A DNA stretch of 48,861 nucleotides from Planctomycetia bacterium (lineage in GTDB: Bacteria > Planctomycetota > Phycisphaerae > Phycisphaerales > SM1A02), in assembly GCA_005790605.1 (NCBI GenBank), contig SXUI01000009.1, positions 1 through 48,861 on the forward strand, read 5' to 3'. A model generated the notes under the pieces. The model had not been told where the DNA came from. It worked only from the letters and a program-made list of their open reading frames with translations, and made no database searches. Shown here in pieces: positions 34,548 to 42,974 of the stretch (within the stretch, counting starts at the first letter, position 1; each line of letters begins with the position of its first letter). Made by a program: the position numbers and the translations under genes.

Positions 34548-36339
34548 CCGCCGGAACCTCGGCGGTGCTCTTCACATGGACTTCATCAAGCTGCGATTGG
34601 TCCGCCGGTCCAGGTGCACCGATCATCAGGTCCATGCCGCTTTGCGTCTTGGGGAACGCAATGACATCGCGAATGTTGTCAGTGCCGACGATGTGCATCA
34701 CAAGTCGGTCAAGGCCGAACGCGATGCCGCCGTGCGGTGGAGCGCCATACTTCAGCGCATCGAGGAGGAATCCAAACTTCATCGACGCTTCTTCCTTCGA
34801 CAAACCGATGAGGTCGAAGACGCGATCTTGGACTTGCGTGTTGTGAATACGGATCGAACCTCCGGCGACTTCGCTTCCGTTGAGAACCAAGTCGTAACCA
34901 GCGCTCAAGCACGCGCCAGGATCGGACTCCAAGATTCCAAACTGCCCTGGATTTGGGCTCGTAAATGGATGGTGGAGCGCAACCCAGCGCTTGCCCTCTT
35001 CGTCGTACTCAAACATCGGGAAGTCGACGACCCACACGAAGTTCCAACGACCTTCTGGCACGATCGCGAGGTCTTGCGCGACCTTCTGGCGCAACTCACC
35101 CAAGACCTTGGTGGCGATGTCCCAATGGTCAGCGGCGAAGAGCACGACATCGCCTTGCACGAGACCGAGCGCTTCGACGATCTCCGCGCGAACGGGCTCA
35201 AGAAACTTCGCGATGCCCGTTTCAAATCCGTTGGCTCCCATCTTCGTGAACGGGATCCCGCCAGCCTTGAAACCCTTGGCAAACTCGCTGTAGCCATCAA
35301 GCACTTTGCGCGTGAGTTTCTCGCATGGAGCAGGCACACGAATCGCCTTGACCACGCCCTTCTTGCCGCGCCGGTCGAGGGCGAGTGCGTCCTTGAAGAC
35401 CGCGAATTCGGTCTTCGCGGCGATCGTGGAAACATCGCGAATCTCGAGTCCGTAGCGCGTGTCGGGTCGGTCGATGCCGTAGCGCTCCATCGCGTCGGCG
35501 TAGGTAATGCGCGGGACATCACCGATGTCGTACTTGAAGAGTTCTTTCCAGAGGAGGCTCACGAAGCCTGTCATCATGTGCATGACTTCTTCGCGCTCCA
35601 CGAAACTCATCTCGAGATCGATTTGCGTGAACTCTGCTTGGCGATCAGCGCGCGGGTCTTCGTCGCGCAAACACTTGCAAATCTGCAGATACCGATCGCA
35701 GCCAGCAACCATCAAAATCTGCTTGAAGAGTTGAGGGCTCTGAGGAAGCGCATACCAAGCACCCTCATGGAGTCGGCTTGGCACGATGAAGTCGCGGGCA
35801 CCTTCGGGGGTCGTCTTGATGAGGAGTGGAGTCTCGATCTCAAGAAATCCGTTGGACTGGAAGTAGTCGCGTGCGAGCTTGGTGATGAGCGATCGCGTGC
35901 GCAGGATCTCCTGCATTCGCGGCCGCCGAAGATCGATGTAGCGATAGCGCAGGCGCATCTCTTCATTCGTCTTCACCGCGTCGTACTCGTCGATCGAGAT
36001 CGGCGGTGGCTCGGAGGCGTTGTGCACTTCCACTTCGATCGCGACAATCTCGACCTCACCCGTCGCGAGCTTCGGATTCGCGCCACCCGCGCGGGGGCGC
36101 ACTCGTCCTCGGACACTTGCGACATACTCGCGACGCAATCCGCGAGACGCCGCGATGACATCCTCCGGAACCTCTTCAAGGTTGAAGACAACTTGCACGA
36201 GTCCTTCGCGGTCCCGAAGGTCGCAGAAAATGAGTCCCTTGCCTTGATCTCGATAGGTGTTGACCCATCCAGAGACGATGACTTCTTGACCGACATGGCT
36301 CGTACGAAGCGAGCCGCACAGGTGTGTGCGCTTGAGCAT
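34540..36339 (-). CDS. aspS: Aspartyl-tRNA synthetase (bacterial type)
   Basis: The 599-residue protein has an N-terminal OB fold (VIVSGWVNTYRDQGKGLIF), class II motif 1, motif 2 (YLQICKCLRDEDPRADRQAEFTQ), the bacterial GAD insertion, and motif 3 (GGIAFGLDRLVM), with LHHPFTSP and GSEVAGGSIRIHN before it. It charges tRNA-Asp. The residue after the YRD that is His in non-discriminating AspRS (P. aeruginosa) and Leu in E. coli is Gln here, so tRNA specificity is unclear. ATG 36339 fits the family N terminus; the open frame to 37233 is antisense to lpxB and is rejected. No Shine-Dalgarno is evident. It overlaps the symporter gene and is divergent from lpxB. Confidence 0.95.
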   Translation of the reverse strand: MLKRTHLCGSLRTSHVGQEVIVSGWVNTYRDQGKGLIFCDLRDREGLVQVVFNLEEVPEDVIAASRGLRREYVASVRGRVRPRAGGANPKLATGEVEIVAIEVEVHNASEPPPISIDEYDAVKTNEEMRLRYRYIDLRRPRMQEILRTRSLITKLARDYFQSNGFLEIETPLLIKTTPEGARDFIVPSRLHEGAWYALPQSPQLFKQILMVAGCDRYLQICKCLRDEDPRADRQAEFTQIDLEMSFVEREEVMHMMTGFVSLLWKELFKYDIGDVPRITYADAMERYGIDRPDTRYGLEIRDVSTIAAKTEFAVFKDALALDRRGKKGVVKAIRVPAPCEKLTRKVLDGYSEFAKGFKAGGIPFTKMGANGFETGIAKFLEPVRAEIVEALGLVQGDVVLFAADHWDIATKVLGELRQKVAQDLAIVPEGRWNFVWVVDFPMFEYDEEGKRWVALHHPFTSPNPGQFGILESDPGACLSAGYDLVLNGSEVAGGSIRIHNTQVQDRVFDLIGLSKEEASMKFGFLLDALKYGAPPHGGIAFGLDRLVMHIVGTDNIRDVIAFPKTQSGMDLMIGAPGPADQSQLDEVHVKSTAEVPAGG

Positions 36340-36480
36340 TGGAAAATGTGAGTGAGAAAAGGACTTGCGAGCGACGGAGATCGAATGGGGCAGGGTAGCG
36401 TCGTTGGCGGTGGAACGCGCTGTCTTCTGAAGCCGTGCCAAACCTCGCCAACTGCGCAATTCCCGTATCCTGCGACACGC

Positions 36481-37698
36481 ATGACGGATTCGACCGATCG
36501 TCGCCTCATTCTCTTGACTGCGTTCGAGCCTTCGGGAGATCTCCACGCCGCGCCAGTTATCGCAGCGCTCAAGGAACGTTGCCCTGATTGGGAAATCGTC
36601 GCGTGGGGCGGACCGCATATGGAGGCGGCGGGCGCCACGATCATGGGAAACACGGCGACCGATGGAGTGATGGGTATTCGCGGCGCGACTCGAGCGCTTG
36701 AGGTTCGAAAGATTCACCAAGAAATTTTGCGATGGGGGGAGCACCGCAAGATCGTGGTCCATCTCGCGGTTGATTCTCCGTCTGCAAATCTGCCCCTTTC
36801 CGCTCAACTGAAGACGCGAGGCACGCGCGTCCTGAATCTCGTCGCGCCGCAACTGTGGGCTTGGGGCGCCTGGCGGGCGAAGAAGGTTCGACGAATCAGC
36901 GATGGACTCCTTTGTCTCCTTCCGTTTGAGGAACGGTGGTTTCGAGAGCGAGAGTTCGTGGCGAAATATGTTGGGCATCCAGTGCTTTGCCAGCCGCTCG
37001 ATCCCGAGATCCTGAAGACAGAGCGCGATGGACTTCCGCCAGGCGGCCCGCGCATTTTGCTGCTTCCGGGCTCGCGCACGAGCGAGATTCGTGCGAACGC
37101 TCGATTGCTCGTGCGCGCGTTCGAACTCGTGCAGGGTCGACATCGAAGCGCTGTCGCAACCGTGGTCTGCACGACCGACACCACCGCACGCGTGTTCCGC
37201 GAGCAATTCGATCGACTCCCTAGCGCGGTCCATGTTCGCGTGGGCGGACTTGAGGGCGCGATTGATTGGTCGGAGATCGCGATTGCAGTGAGCGGGACAG
37301 TCAGTCTTGATCTCGCTCGGCAGGCCAAGCCCATGGTCGGTGTCTATCGAACGAGTTTCTTCTCTTGCCTCGGCGCGAAGTTACTGATCAAAGCGCCGTA
37401 TCTCTTGCTTCCCAACATCATTGCTGGTCGGGAAATCGTGCCGGAGTTTGTTCCATACTCCGGCGGGCCGGAGAAGATTGCGCAAGCTGCCGTCGAATTC
37501 ATTGGCGATGGACGGAAGAGGGCGCAGGCAGCGGACGACCTTCGTCGCGTCGCGAATTCGTTTGGCGACCGAGACCCTGGGATGCTGGCCTCGTTGGCCG
37601 TGGAGCACCTTGCGAGAACTGGTTCGATCACCAATGCAGCGCTCGATGCGATTGTGCAGACACAGACCCTTCCAGGCGAGCCAAACGCAAGTTCATGA
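36481..37698 (+). CDS. lpxB: Lipid-A-disaccharide synthase
   Basis: LpxB joins UDP-2,3-diacylglucosamine and lipid X in lipid A synthesis, so the presence of this gene implies lipopolysaccharide. The 405-residue GT19 protein shows TAFEPSGDLHAAPVI (family GE.SGD.hga), WGGPHMEAAGAT, VNLVAPQLWAWGAWR-type active-site region, YVGHPVL, LLPGSRTSEIRAN, VSGTVSLDLARQAKPMVGVYR and LLPNIIAGREIVPEF. The first motif has Phe-Glu-Pro where most have Gly-Glu-Ala/Xaa. ATG 36481 is chosen; the open frame to 36352 lacks family support. It is divergent from aspS (141 bases). Confidence 0.9.
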   Translation: MTDSTDRRLILLTAFEPSGDLHAAPVIAALKERCPDWEIVAWGGPHMEAAGATIMGNTATDGVMGIRGATRALEVRKIHQEILRWGEHRKIVVHLAVDSPSANLPLSAQLKTRGTRVLNLVAPQLWAWGAWRAKKVRRISDGLLCLLPFEERWFREREFVAKYVGHPVLCQPLDPEILKTERDGLPPGGPRILLLPGSRTSEIRANARLLVRAFELVQGRHRSAVATVVCTTDTTARVFREQFDRLPSAVHVRVGGLEGAIDWSEIAIAVSGTVSLDLARQAKPMVGVYRTSFFSCLGAKLLIKAPYLLLPNIIAGREIVPEFVPYSGGPEKIAQAAVEFIGDGRKRAQAADDLRRVANSFGDRDPGMLASLAVEHLARTGSITNAALDAIVQTQTLPGEPNASS

Positions 37699-37814
37699 CT
37701 CAGGCCTTCGCGCGATCCTCCAAGCAGACTTTCGATAGACTCAGCAACCCCGCAGGCGGTCACTCCCACCCCTCCTGTGCGTCGCCAAGATCGAACTCAT
37801 TGTTCTTGCATCTG

Positions 37815-39059
37815 ATGAAAGCCACTATGCAGCGAAACACTTCCACTCTCCTCACCAGTCTCACGGCCTGCGCACTCGCAATTGGTACGCAGACGATGCA
37901 GGCGCAGACTTCCGCAACCCCTCTGCCCGCGACCATCAAGATTGTCTCGAGCCTTCCCCGAACTGGAAGCGCGAACGCGCAAACGACTTCAATGGTGAAC
38001 GGCATCCGCATGGCGCTGACAGAGGTCGGCGGCAAAGTGCATGGCGTCGAAGTGCTCTACGAGGACTGGGACGACGCGAGCCCTCAACGCGGCAACTGGG
38101 ATCCCGCGATCGAGGCAGCAAACGCCGACAAGGGCATCGCTGACTCCATGGTTGTCGCGTACATCGGTACCTACAACTCCGGTGCGGCGAAAGTCTCCAT
38201 GCCCAAGTTGAATGCGGCTGGTCTCGCGATGGTTTCCCCAGGCAACACCTACCCCGGACTCACGAAGCCAGGAACCGGAGAGGCGAACGAACCGATGGTC
38301 TACCGCCCGAGCGGTTCGATCAATTACTTCCGTGTCGTGCCAACCGACGATGTGCAAGGATTTGTCGCCGCGGAGTTCGCGAAGTCGTTGAATGCCACGA
38401 AGGTGTTCGTGCTGCATGATCGCGAGCTGTACGGTAAGGGGATCGCGGATGTCTTCAACGCGAGTGCGAAGGCACTCGGCATGGAAGTTGTTGCGTTCGA
38501 TGGACTCGACACGAAAGCTGCAAATTACAAGGCGATCGCGACGAAGATCAAGCAGTCCAAGGCCGAAGTTGTGTTCTACGGCGGAACGACGCAAACAAAC
38601 GCGGCGCAGCTTGCGAAAGATCTTCTCGCGCAAAAGGTCGACGCCAAACTCATCGTTCCTGACGGCTGCTTTGAAGAGGCATTCATCAAGGCTGCAGGCG
38701 CCAACGCTCTTGAAGGACGCTGCTTCATCACGTTCGGTGGAGTCGAGCCGAAGCTGCTCGGCGGCAAGGGGCAGGTCTTCTACGAAAACTACAAGCGTCT
38801 CTACGGCAAAGAGCCAGAGGCGTATGCCGCGTATGGATACGAAGCAGCAAAGGTCGTGTTGACGGCGATGGAACGCGCTGCGGAAGCAGGTTCGCTGTCG
38901 CGCGCGGCAGTGCTCAAAGAGATTGCCGCGACCAAGGATTTCAGTGGCGCCCTCGGCAACTGGAGTTTCGACGCGAATGGCGACACCACGAACAAGGTCA
39001 TGAGCGTGAACACCGTGAAGGACGGCAAGTTCGAGACCGTGAAGGTCGTCGGCAGCTGA
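37815..39059 (+). CDS. livK: Branched-chain amino acid ABC transporter, substrate-binding protein
   Basis: This is the periplasmic binding protein of the following HMGF transporter. The 414-residue product has a signal peptide (TLLTSLTACALAIGTQTMQAQ) and the type I periplasmic-binding fold: TIKIVSSLPRTGSANAQTTSMVNGIRMAL, VVAYIGTYNSGAAKVSMPKLNAAGLAMVSPGNTYP, KVFVLHDRELYGKGIADVF, KAEVVFYGGTTQTNAAQL and AYAAYGYEAAKVVLTAM. There is no lipobox Cys at the cleavage site. The ligand is likely branched-chain or other amino acids or amides; urea and sugar-acid members exist. ATG 37815 and 37827 are both possible starts. A hairpin separates it from livH. Confidence 0.9.
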   Translation: MKATMQRNTSTLLTSLTACALAIGTQTMQAQTSATPLPATIKIVSSLPRTGSANAQTTSMVNGIRMALTEVGGKVHGVEVLYEDWDDASPQRGNWDPAIEAANADKGIADSMVVAYIGTYNSGAAKVSMPKLNAAGLAMVSPGNTYPGLTKPGTGEANEPMVYRPSGSINYFRVVPTDDVQGFVAAEFAKSLNATKVFVLHDRELYGKGIADVFNASAKALGMEVVAFDGLDTKAANYKAIATKIKQSKAEVVFYGGTTQTNAAQLAKDLLAQKVDAKLIVPDGCFEEAFIKAAGANALEGRCFITFGGVEPKLLGGKGQVFYENYKRLYGKEPEAYAAYGYEAAKVVLTAMERAAEAGSLSRAAVLKEIAATKDFSGALGNWSFDANGDTTNKVMSVNTVKDGKFETVKVVGS

Positions 39060-39068
39060 TCGCGGGTA

Positions 39069-39091
39069 CACGGCGAGCGCATGCTCGCGTG
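39069..39091 (+). other. Intercistronic hairpin between livK and livH
   Basis: CACgGCGAGC pairs with GCTCGCGTG around a GCAT loop (nine pairs, one bulged G). There is no T-run. Such hairpins often stabilise the message for the abundant binding protein relative to the membrane genes; that role is inferred. Confidence 0.5.
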
Positions 39092-39127
39092 CAACTGACT
39101 CCCTCCTGACCTGCGAGTGTTCTGCCC

Positions 39128-40114
39128 ATGTTCGAATGGTTCGATAGCGATGTTCTGCTGCAACAGCTCCTGTTGGGTCTCTCCAATGGCATGATCATCG
39201 CATTGATTGCGCTTGGTTACACGATGGTCTACGGGATCATCGAACTGATCAACTTCGCGCACGGCGATCTCTTCATGCTTGGGAGTTTCCTCGCGCTCAC
39301 GCTCGTGGGCGTCGCGATGAATTGTGGGATCGTCGATCCCGAATTGATGGGCGCGTCGAGCCACTGGTGGCTCCTTGGAACTCTCGTGCTCGTGTGCGGC
39401 GTGTTTTGTGGCGGGCTGAATCTCTGCATCGACCACTTTGCGTACAAGCCACTCCGTCGCGCGTCCAAGCTTTCGCAATTGGTCGCAGCGATCGGCGTGA
39501 GCTTCATCATTGTGAATGTCGGGCTCTTCTGGGGCGGCTTGCCGATGGACATCCTCGGCGGCGGCGGCGCGGCGGCTGCTCCCAAAGACTTCCCGCACCT
39601 CGTGAGTGACACGAACTTGCTGGGTGAAGAGTCGTTCGTTGTCATGACTTGGAACGATGTCGTGATCTTCGTCGTGACGATTCCGCTGATGATCGCGCTC
39701 ACGCTCTTCGTGAAGTTCACGAAGCTCGGGATGGCGATGCGTGCGACGGCGCAACACGCGACCGCCGCTCGGTTGATGGGCGTCGATGTCAACAAGGTGA
39801 TCGCCGCGACCTTCGCGATCGGTGGCTTCCTCGGGGGCGCCGCGAGCGTGCTCTACGCGAACTACAACAGCACCGTCTCGTTTCAGATGGGATTCCGCGC
39901 TGGTATGGACGCCTTCACCGCAGCTGTGTTAGGCGGAATTGGGAGTTTGCCTGGCGCGATGCTCGGTGGATTGCTGATCGGGCTCGTGCGAGCTATGAGT
40001 GATCAGTATGTTGGGAGCGAATGGACGAATGTCGTTGTGTTCTCCCTTCTTGTGCTCATTCTGATTTTCCGACCGACAGGCTTGTTGGGCCTGAAGCAAA
40101 GGGAGAAGGTTTGA
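39128..40114 (+). CDS. livH: Branched-chain amino acid ABC transporter permease LivH
   Basis: The 328-residue inner-membrane protein has about eight helices. Family motifs are LLLGLSNGMIIALIALGYTMVYGIIELINFAHGDLFMLG near the N terminus, MAMRATAQHATAARLMGVDV (the cytoplasmic loop contacting the ATPase), FAIGGFLGGAASVLY, and FTAAVLGGIGSLPGAMLGGLLIG. A Gly/Ala-rich loop (ILGGGGAAAAPKD) sits in a periplasmic loop and is longer than usual. It pairs with LivM to form the channel. Its stop codon shares one base with the livM start (TGATG). Confidence 0.93.
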   Translation: MFEWFDSDVLLQQLLLGLSNGMIIALIALGYTMVYGIIELINFAHGDLFMLGSFLALTLVGVAMNCGIVDPELMGASSHWWLLGTLVLVCGVFCGGLNLCIDHFAYKPLRRASKLSQLVAAIGVSFIIVNVGLFWGGLPMDILGGGGAAAAPKDFPHLVSDTNLLGEESFVVMTWNDVVIFVVTIPLMIALTLFVKFTKLGMAMRATAQHATAARLMGVDVNKVIAATFAIGGFLGGAASVLYANYNSTVSFQMGFRAGMDAFTAAVLGGIGSLPGAMLGGLLIGLVRAMSDQYVGSEWTNVVVFSLLVLILIFRPTGLLGLKQREKV

Positions 40115-41151
40115 TGAGCCAATCTCCTTCCACCGTGCATCGACCTGCAGGACTTCTCTCGCGAGGGCAGTGCATTCTGTTTGGCGCACTCTTGGCGCTT
40201 CCGCTCCTCGAGCTCGTCTTCGATCTCGGGATCAGCGCGCCGACGCGATTCGTTCTCGGCTTTGCGATCGTTGGGATCGGGCTCAATGTGGTGGTTGGAT
40301 TCACCGGGCTGCTGCATCTCGGTATCGCGGCATTTATGGCGATCGGCGCGTACGCCTTCGCGATTCTCACTTGCACGATCTACCCGTTTCAGATCGGGTT
40401 CTGGCCAGGTCTGCTTGCTGCGCTGCTCATTGGCGCTGTCGCGGGCGCGTTCCTCGGAGCCCCGACCCTCCGACTTCGGGGCGACTACTTGGCGATCGTC
40501 ACCTTGGGCTTCGGCGAGATCGTGCAGGATCTGTTGAAGAATCTCGAACTCATCACGAAGGGCACGCAGGGCATCAATCCGTTGCCCACACCGTGGTTCT
40601 TCGGTGCGACATTTGCGAGCGACACGCCGAAGTCTTGGTACTTCCTCTATCTGGGGATCTTGCTGGCGTGCACGATGCTCGTTCGAAACCTTGAGCACAG
40701 CCGCATCGGGCGGCAGTGGTTTGCGGTGCGTGAGGATGAACTTGCTGCGCGGTGCATGGCGATTCGACCCGACCGAGTCAAACTCACGGCGCTCGCGGTG
40801 GGAGCCGGACTTGCCGCAGTTGGGGGTGCGCTTCTCGCGAGCCTGATTTCATCGACGGGCGAGCCAGGGAATTACGACTTCCAAATTTCGATTCTCGCGC
40901 TTTGCATCGTCATTGTCGGCGGGATCGGGAGTCTCACCGGCGTCATCGTTGGCGCGCTTGTGATGGTTGGCATGAACTCGATCTTGCTTCCGATGCTTGG
41001 CCAAAAGTTGCAGCAAGCGGGCATTGGAACAACGACAAGCGTGTATCTCGCTCCTGACAACTACAAGTATCTGTTGTTCGGTCTCGCGCTTGTCTTGATG
41101 ATGCGCTTCAAGCCAAAGGGCATCGTTGCCGCGAAAGAGGAGGACCACTGA
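40114..41151 (+). CDS. livM: Branched-chain amino acid ABC transporter permease LivM
   Basis: The 345-residue second permease has about nine helices: VGIGLNVVVGFTGLLHLGIAAFMAIGAYAFAI, LGAPTLRLRGDYLAIVTLGFGEIVQDLLKNLE, GRQWFAVREDELAARCMAIRPDRVKLTALAVGAGLAAVGGAL and ALCIVIVGGIGSLTGVIVGALV are diagnostic. GGAGAAGG at 40102-40109 places the start at ATG 40114, one base overlapping the livH stop; the longer open frame from 40021 is antisense-like noise within livH. Its own stop overlaps the livG start by one base. Confidence 0.93.
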   Translation: MSQSPSTVHRPAGLLSRGQCILFGALLALPLLELVFDLGISAPTRFVLGFAIVGIGLNVVVGFTGLLHLGIAAFMAIGAYAFAILTCTIYPFQIGFWPGLLAALLIGAVAGAFLGAPTLRLRGDYLAIVTLGFGEIVQDLLKNLELITKGTQGINPLPTPWFFGATFASDTPKSWYFLYLGILLACTMLVRNLEHSRIGRQWFAVREDELAARCMAIRPDRVKLTALAVGAGLAAVGGALLASLISSTGEPGNYDFQISILALCIVIVGGIGSLTGVIVGALVMVGMNSILLPMLGQKLQQAGIGTTTSVYLAPDNYKYLLFGLALVLMMRFKPKGIVAAKEEDH

Positions 41152-42182
41152 TGAGTGCGGTCCCGATCATCGAAGTGGACGGCGTGACCATGCGCTTTGG
41201 CGGCCTTGTCGCGGTGAACGATGTCTCGTTGATGGTCGATCAGGGTTCCATCACCGCCGTGATCGGCCCCAACGGCGCAGGGAAGACGACGCTCTTCAAT
41301 GCCATCACTGGTGTCTACGACCCGAGCGCGGGTCGCGTCCTTATCGCAGGAAAGGAGACCGTCGTTCCACTCGACGCAAAGGCGTGGTGGTCCTTCGCGG
41401 TCTTCGGCATCAGCTCGGCTTTTCTCGCTGCCGTTTTCTTACATGCCGAAGGACTTTGGCTTCACGCGGTGACTGAAAATTACGAGTACTTGAAGCCATT
41501 CCCTTGGATGAAGGGGATCATGGATGCCGCGGCGTATGTCATCGCGCACGGTGGGTGGGCAGCGCTCGTCGGAGGGATTCTTGGCGCTGCTGGCCGTTTC
41601 GCGATTTGGTCGCGCACGCGACGCACGCCTGAAATCGTTGCAGAGTCTGGCGTCGCGCGGACGTTTCAGAACATTCGGCTCTTCCCAGAACTCTCGCTTG
41701 CTGAGAATGTGATGGTCGGCATGGACCGAAGAATGCGGGCGGGATTCTGCGCTTCGCTCCTGCGACTTCCGAGCGCCAGCCTCGAGCGTCGGCATGCGCG
41801 TGAGGAAGCGGCTCGTCTGATCGAATTCGTCGGACTCGGAACGAAGATCGACGCGCTTGCTCGAAGTCTTCCCTACGGTCACCAACGACGGCTCGAGATC
41901 GCGCGAGCACTAGCATCGCGGCCGAGTGTCGTCCTGCTTGACGAGCCAGCGGCCGGCATGAACCCGACCGAGACAGTCGAGTTGATGGAGTTGATTCGAA
42001 GGATCCAATCCACGCGCACGACCGTGGTGCTCATCGAGCACCACATGCGCGTGGTGATGGGTATCTCCGAAAAGATTGCAGTGCTTGATCACGGCGAGAA
42101 AATCGCGCAGGGAAACCCGACCGAGATTCGCAATGATCCTCGGTGCATCGAGGCGTATCTTGGCAAGGAGGACCTCGGATGA
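41151..42182 (+). CDS. livG: Branched-chain amino acid ABC transporter ATPase LivG with transmembrane-hairpin insertion
   Basis: The ATPase core is complete: Walker A GPNGAGKTT (39-47), Q-loop ARTFQNIRLFPELSLAENV (Gln173), signature LPYGHQRRLEIARAL (~240-253), Walker B VVLLDEPAAGMNP (Asp264-Glu265) and switch His in VLIEHHM. At 343 residues it is ~90 longer than normal LivG (~255). The excess is one in-frame insertion, residues ~71-160 (41361-41630), between the strand after Walker A and the Q-loop. It holds two hydrophobic helices (AWWSFAVFGISSAFLAAVFL, ~79-98, and GWAALVGGILGAAGRFAIW, ~135-153) followed by the basic SRTRR, so a membrane hairpin with a ~35-residue external loop is predicted. 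AGGAGG near 41139 supports ATG 41151. It overlaps livF. Confidence 0.93.
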   Translation: MSAVPIIEVDGVTMRFGGLVAVNDVSLMVDQGSITAVIGPNGAGKTTLFNAITGVYDPSAGRVLIAGKETVVPLDAKAWWSFAVFGISSAFLAAVFLHAEGLWLHAVTENYEYLKPFPWMKGIMDAAAYVIAHGGWAALVGGILGAAGRFAIWSRTRRTPEIVAESGVARTFQNIRLFPELSLAENVMVGMDRRMRAGFCASLLRLPSASLERRHAREEAARLIEFVGLGTKIDALARSLPYGHQRRLEIARALASRPSVVLLDEPAAGMNPTETVELMELIRRIQSTRTTVVLIEHHMRVVMGISEKIAVLDHGEKIAQGNPTEIRNDPRCIEAYLGKEDLG

Positions 42183-42904
42183 GCGACTCGCGTGTTCCTC
42201 TTCTTTCGGTGCAGACTCTGACGGCCGGATATGGATCGATCGAGGTTCTGCATGGCGTTTCGCTCGAAGTCCATGAGGGAGAAATCGTTTCGCTCATTGG
42301 CGGAAACGGCGCCGGAAAGTCCACTTCGCTATCGTGCATTTCAGGCGTCGTTCCGCTGCGCGCCGGCGAGGTCCGCTTCGCAGGAGAGTCGCTCGCTCGT
42401 GTTCCCGCGCACGCGATCGTGAAGCGAGGGCTCGTGCAAGTTCCGGAAGGTCGCAAGATCTTTCCGCGCATGACCGTGCTTGAGAACTTGCGCATGGGAG
42501 CGTACACACGCAACGACCGCGCGGGCGTCGAGAGTGACCTTGAGGAGGTCTATGCGCTCTTTGAGATTCTCAAGGATCGATCGGGTCAACTTGGTGGGAC
42601 GCTGAGCGGTGGCGAACAGCAGATGCTTGCGATCGGGCGAGCACTGATGAGTCGACCCAAGTTGTTGATGATGGATGAGCCTTCGATGGGTATCGCGCCG
42701 TTGCTTGTCGCAAAGATTTTTCACGCCGTGAAGAGCTTGCGCGCGCGCGGGCTCACGATCTTGCTTGTGGAACAGAATGCACGCGCGGCGCTCAAACTTG
42801 CGGACCGCGGTTATGTGCTTGAGACGGGGCGCATTGTGCTTGCGGGAACTGGCGCGGAACTGCTGTCTGATCGCCGGGTGCAAGCGGCCTATCTCGGCGA
42901 ATGA
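42179..42904 (+). CDS. livF: Branched-chain amino acid ABC transporter ATPase LivF
   Basis: The second ATPase is of normal size (241 residues) with no insertion: GYGSIEVLHGVSLEVHEGEIVSLIGGNGAGKST (Walker A), Q-loop LVQVPEGRKIFPRMTVLENLRMG, signature LSGGEQQMLAIGRALMSRP, Walker B LLMMDEPSMGIAP and switch His position replaced by the usual LivF 'LVEQNA'. It forms a heterodimer with LivG beneath LivHM. ATG 42179 overlaps the livG stop (ATGA), with AAGGAGG at ~42165. It ends the liv operon. Confidence 0.94.
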   Translation: MSDSRVPLLSVQTLTAGYGSIEVLHGVSLEVHEGEIVSLIGGNGAGKSTSLSCISGVVPLRAGEVRFAGESLARVPAHAIVKRGLVQVPEGRKIFPRMTVLENLRMGAYTRNDRAGVESDLEEVYALFEILKDRSGQLGGTLSGGEQQMLAIGRALMSRPKLLMMDEPSMGIAPLLVAKIFHAVKSLRARGLTILLVEQNARAALKLADRGYVLETGRIVLAGTGAELLSDRRVQAAYLGE

Positions 42905-42974
42905 TGCGAATTCGAGCGTTTCGTGACATCCTGCGCGCGTGACTTCTCCGAGTTGCCTGCGCTAGGATGGGTCC

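Noticed and set aside
34513-36351. 612-codon plus-strand frame opposite aspS
   Set aside because: Antisense shadow; the translation is rich in Arg, His and Asp with no family resemblance.
36340-37233. N-terminal extension of the aspS frame by about 298 codons
   Set aside because: It runs antisense through lpxB and lies before the normal AspRS N terminus at 36339.
37699-37814. Possible amino-acid riboswitch or leader ahead of livK
   Set aside because: Only 116 bases, with no recognisable conserved riboswitch core, leader peptide or terminator/antiterminator pair.
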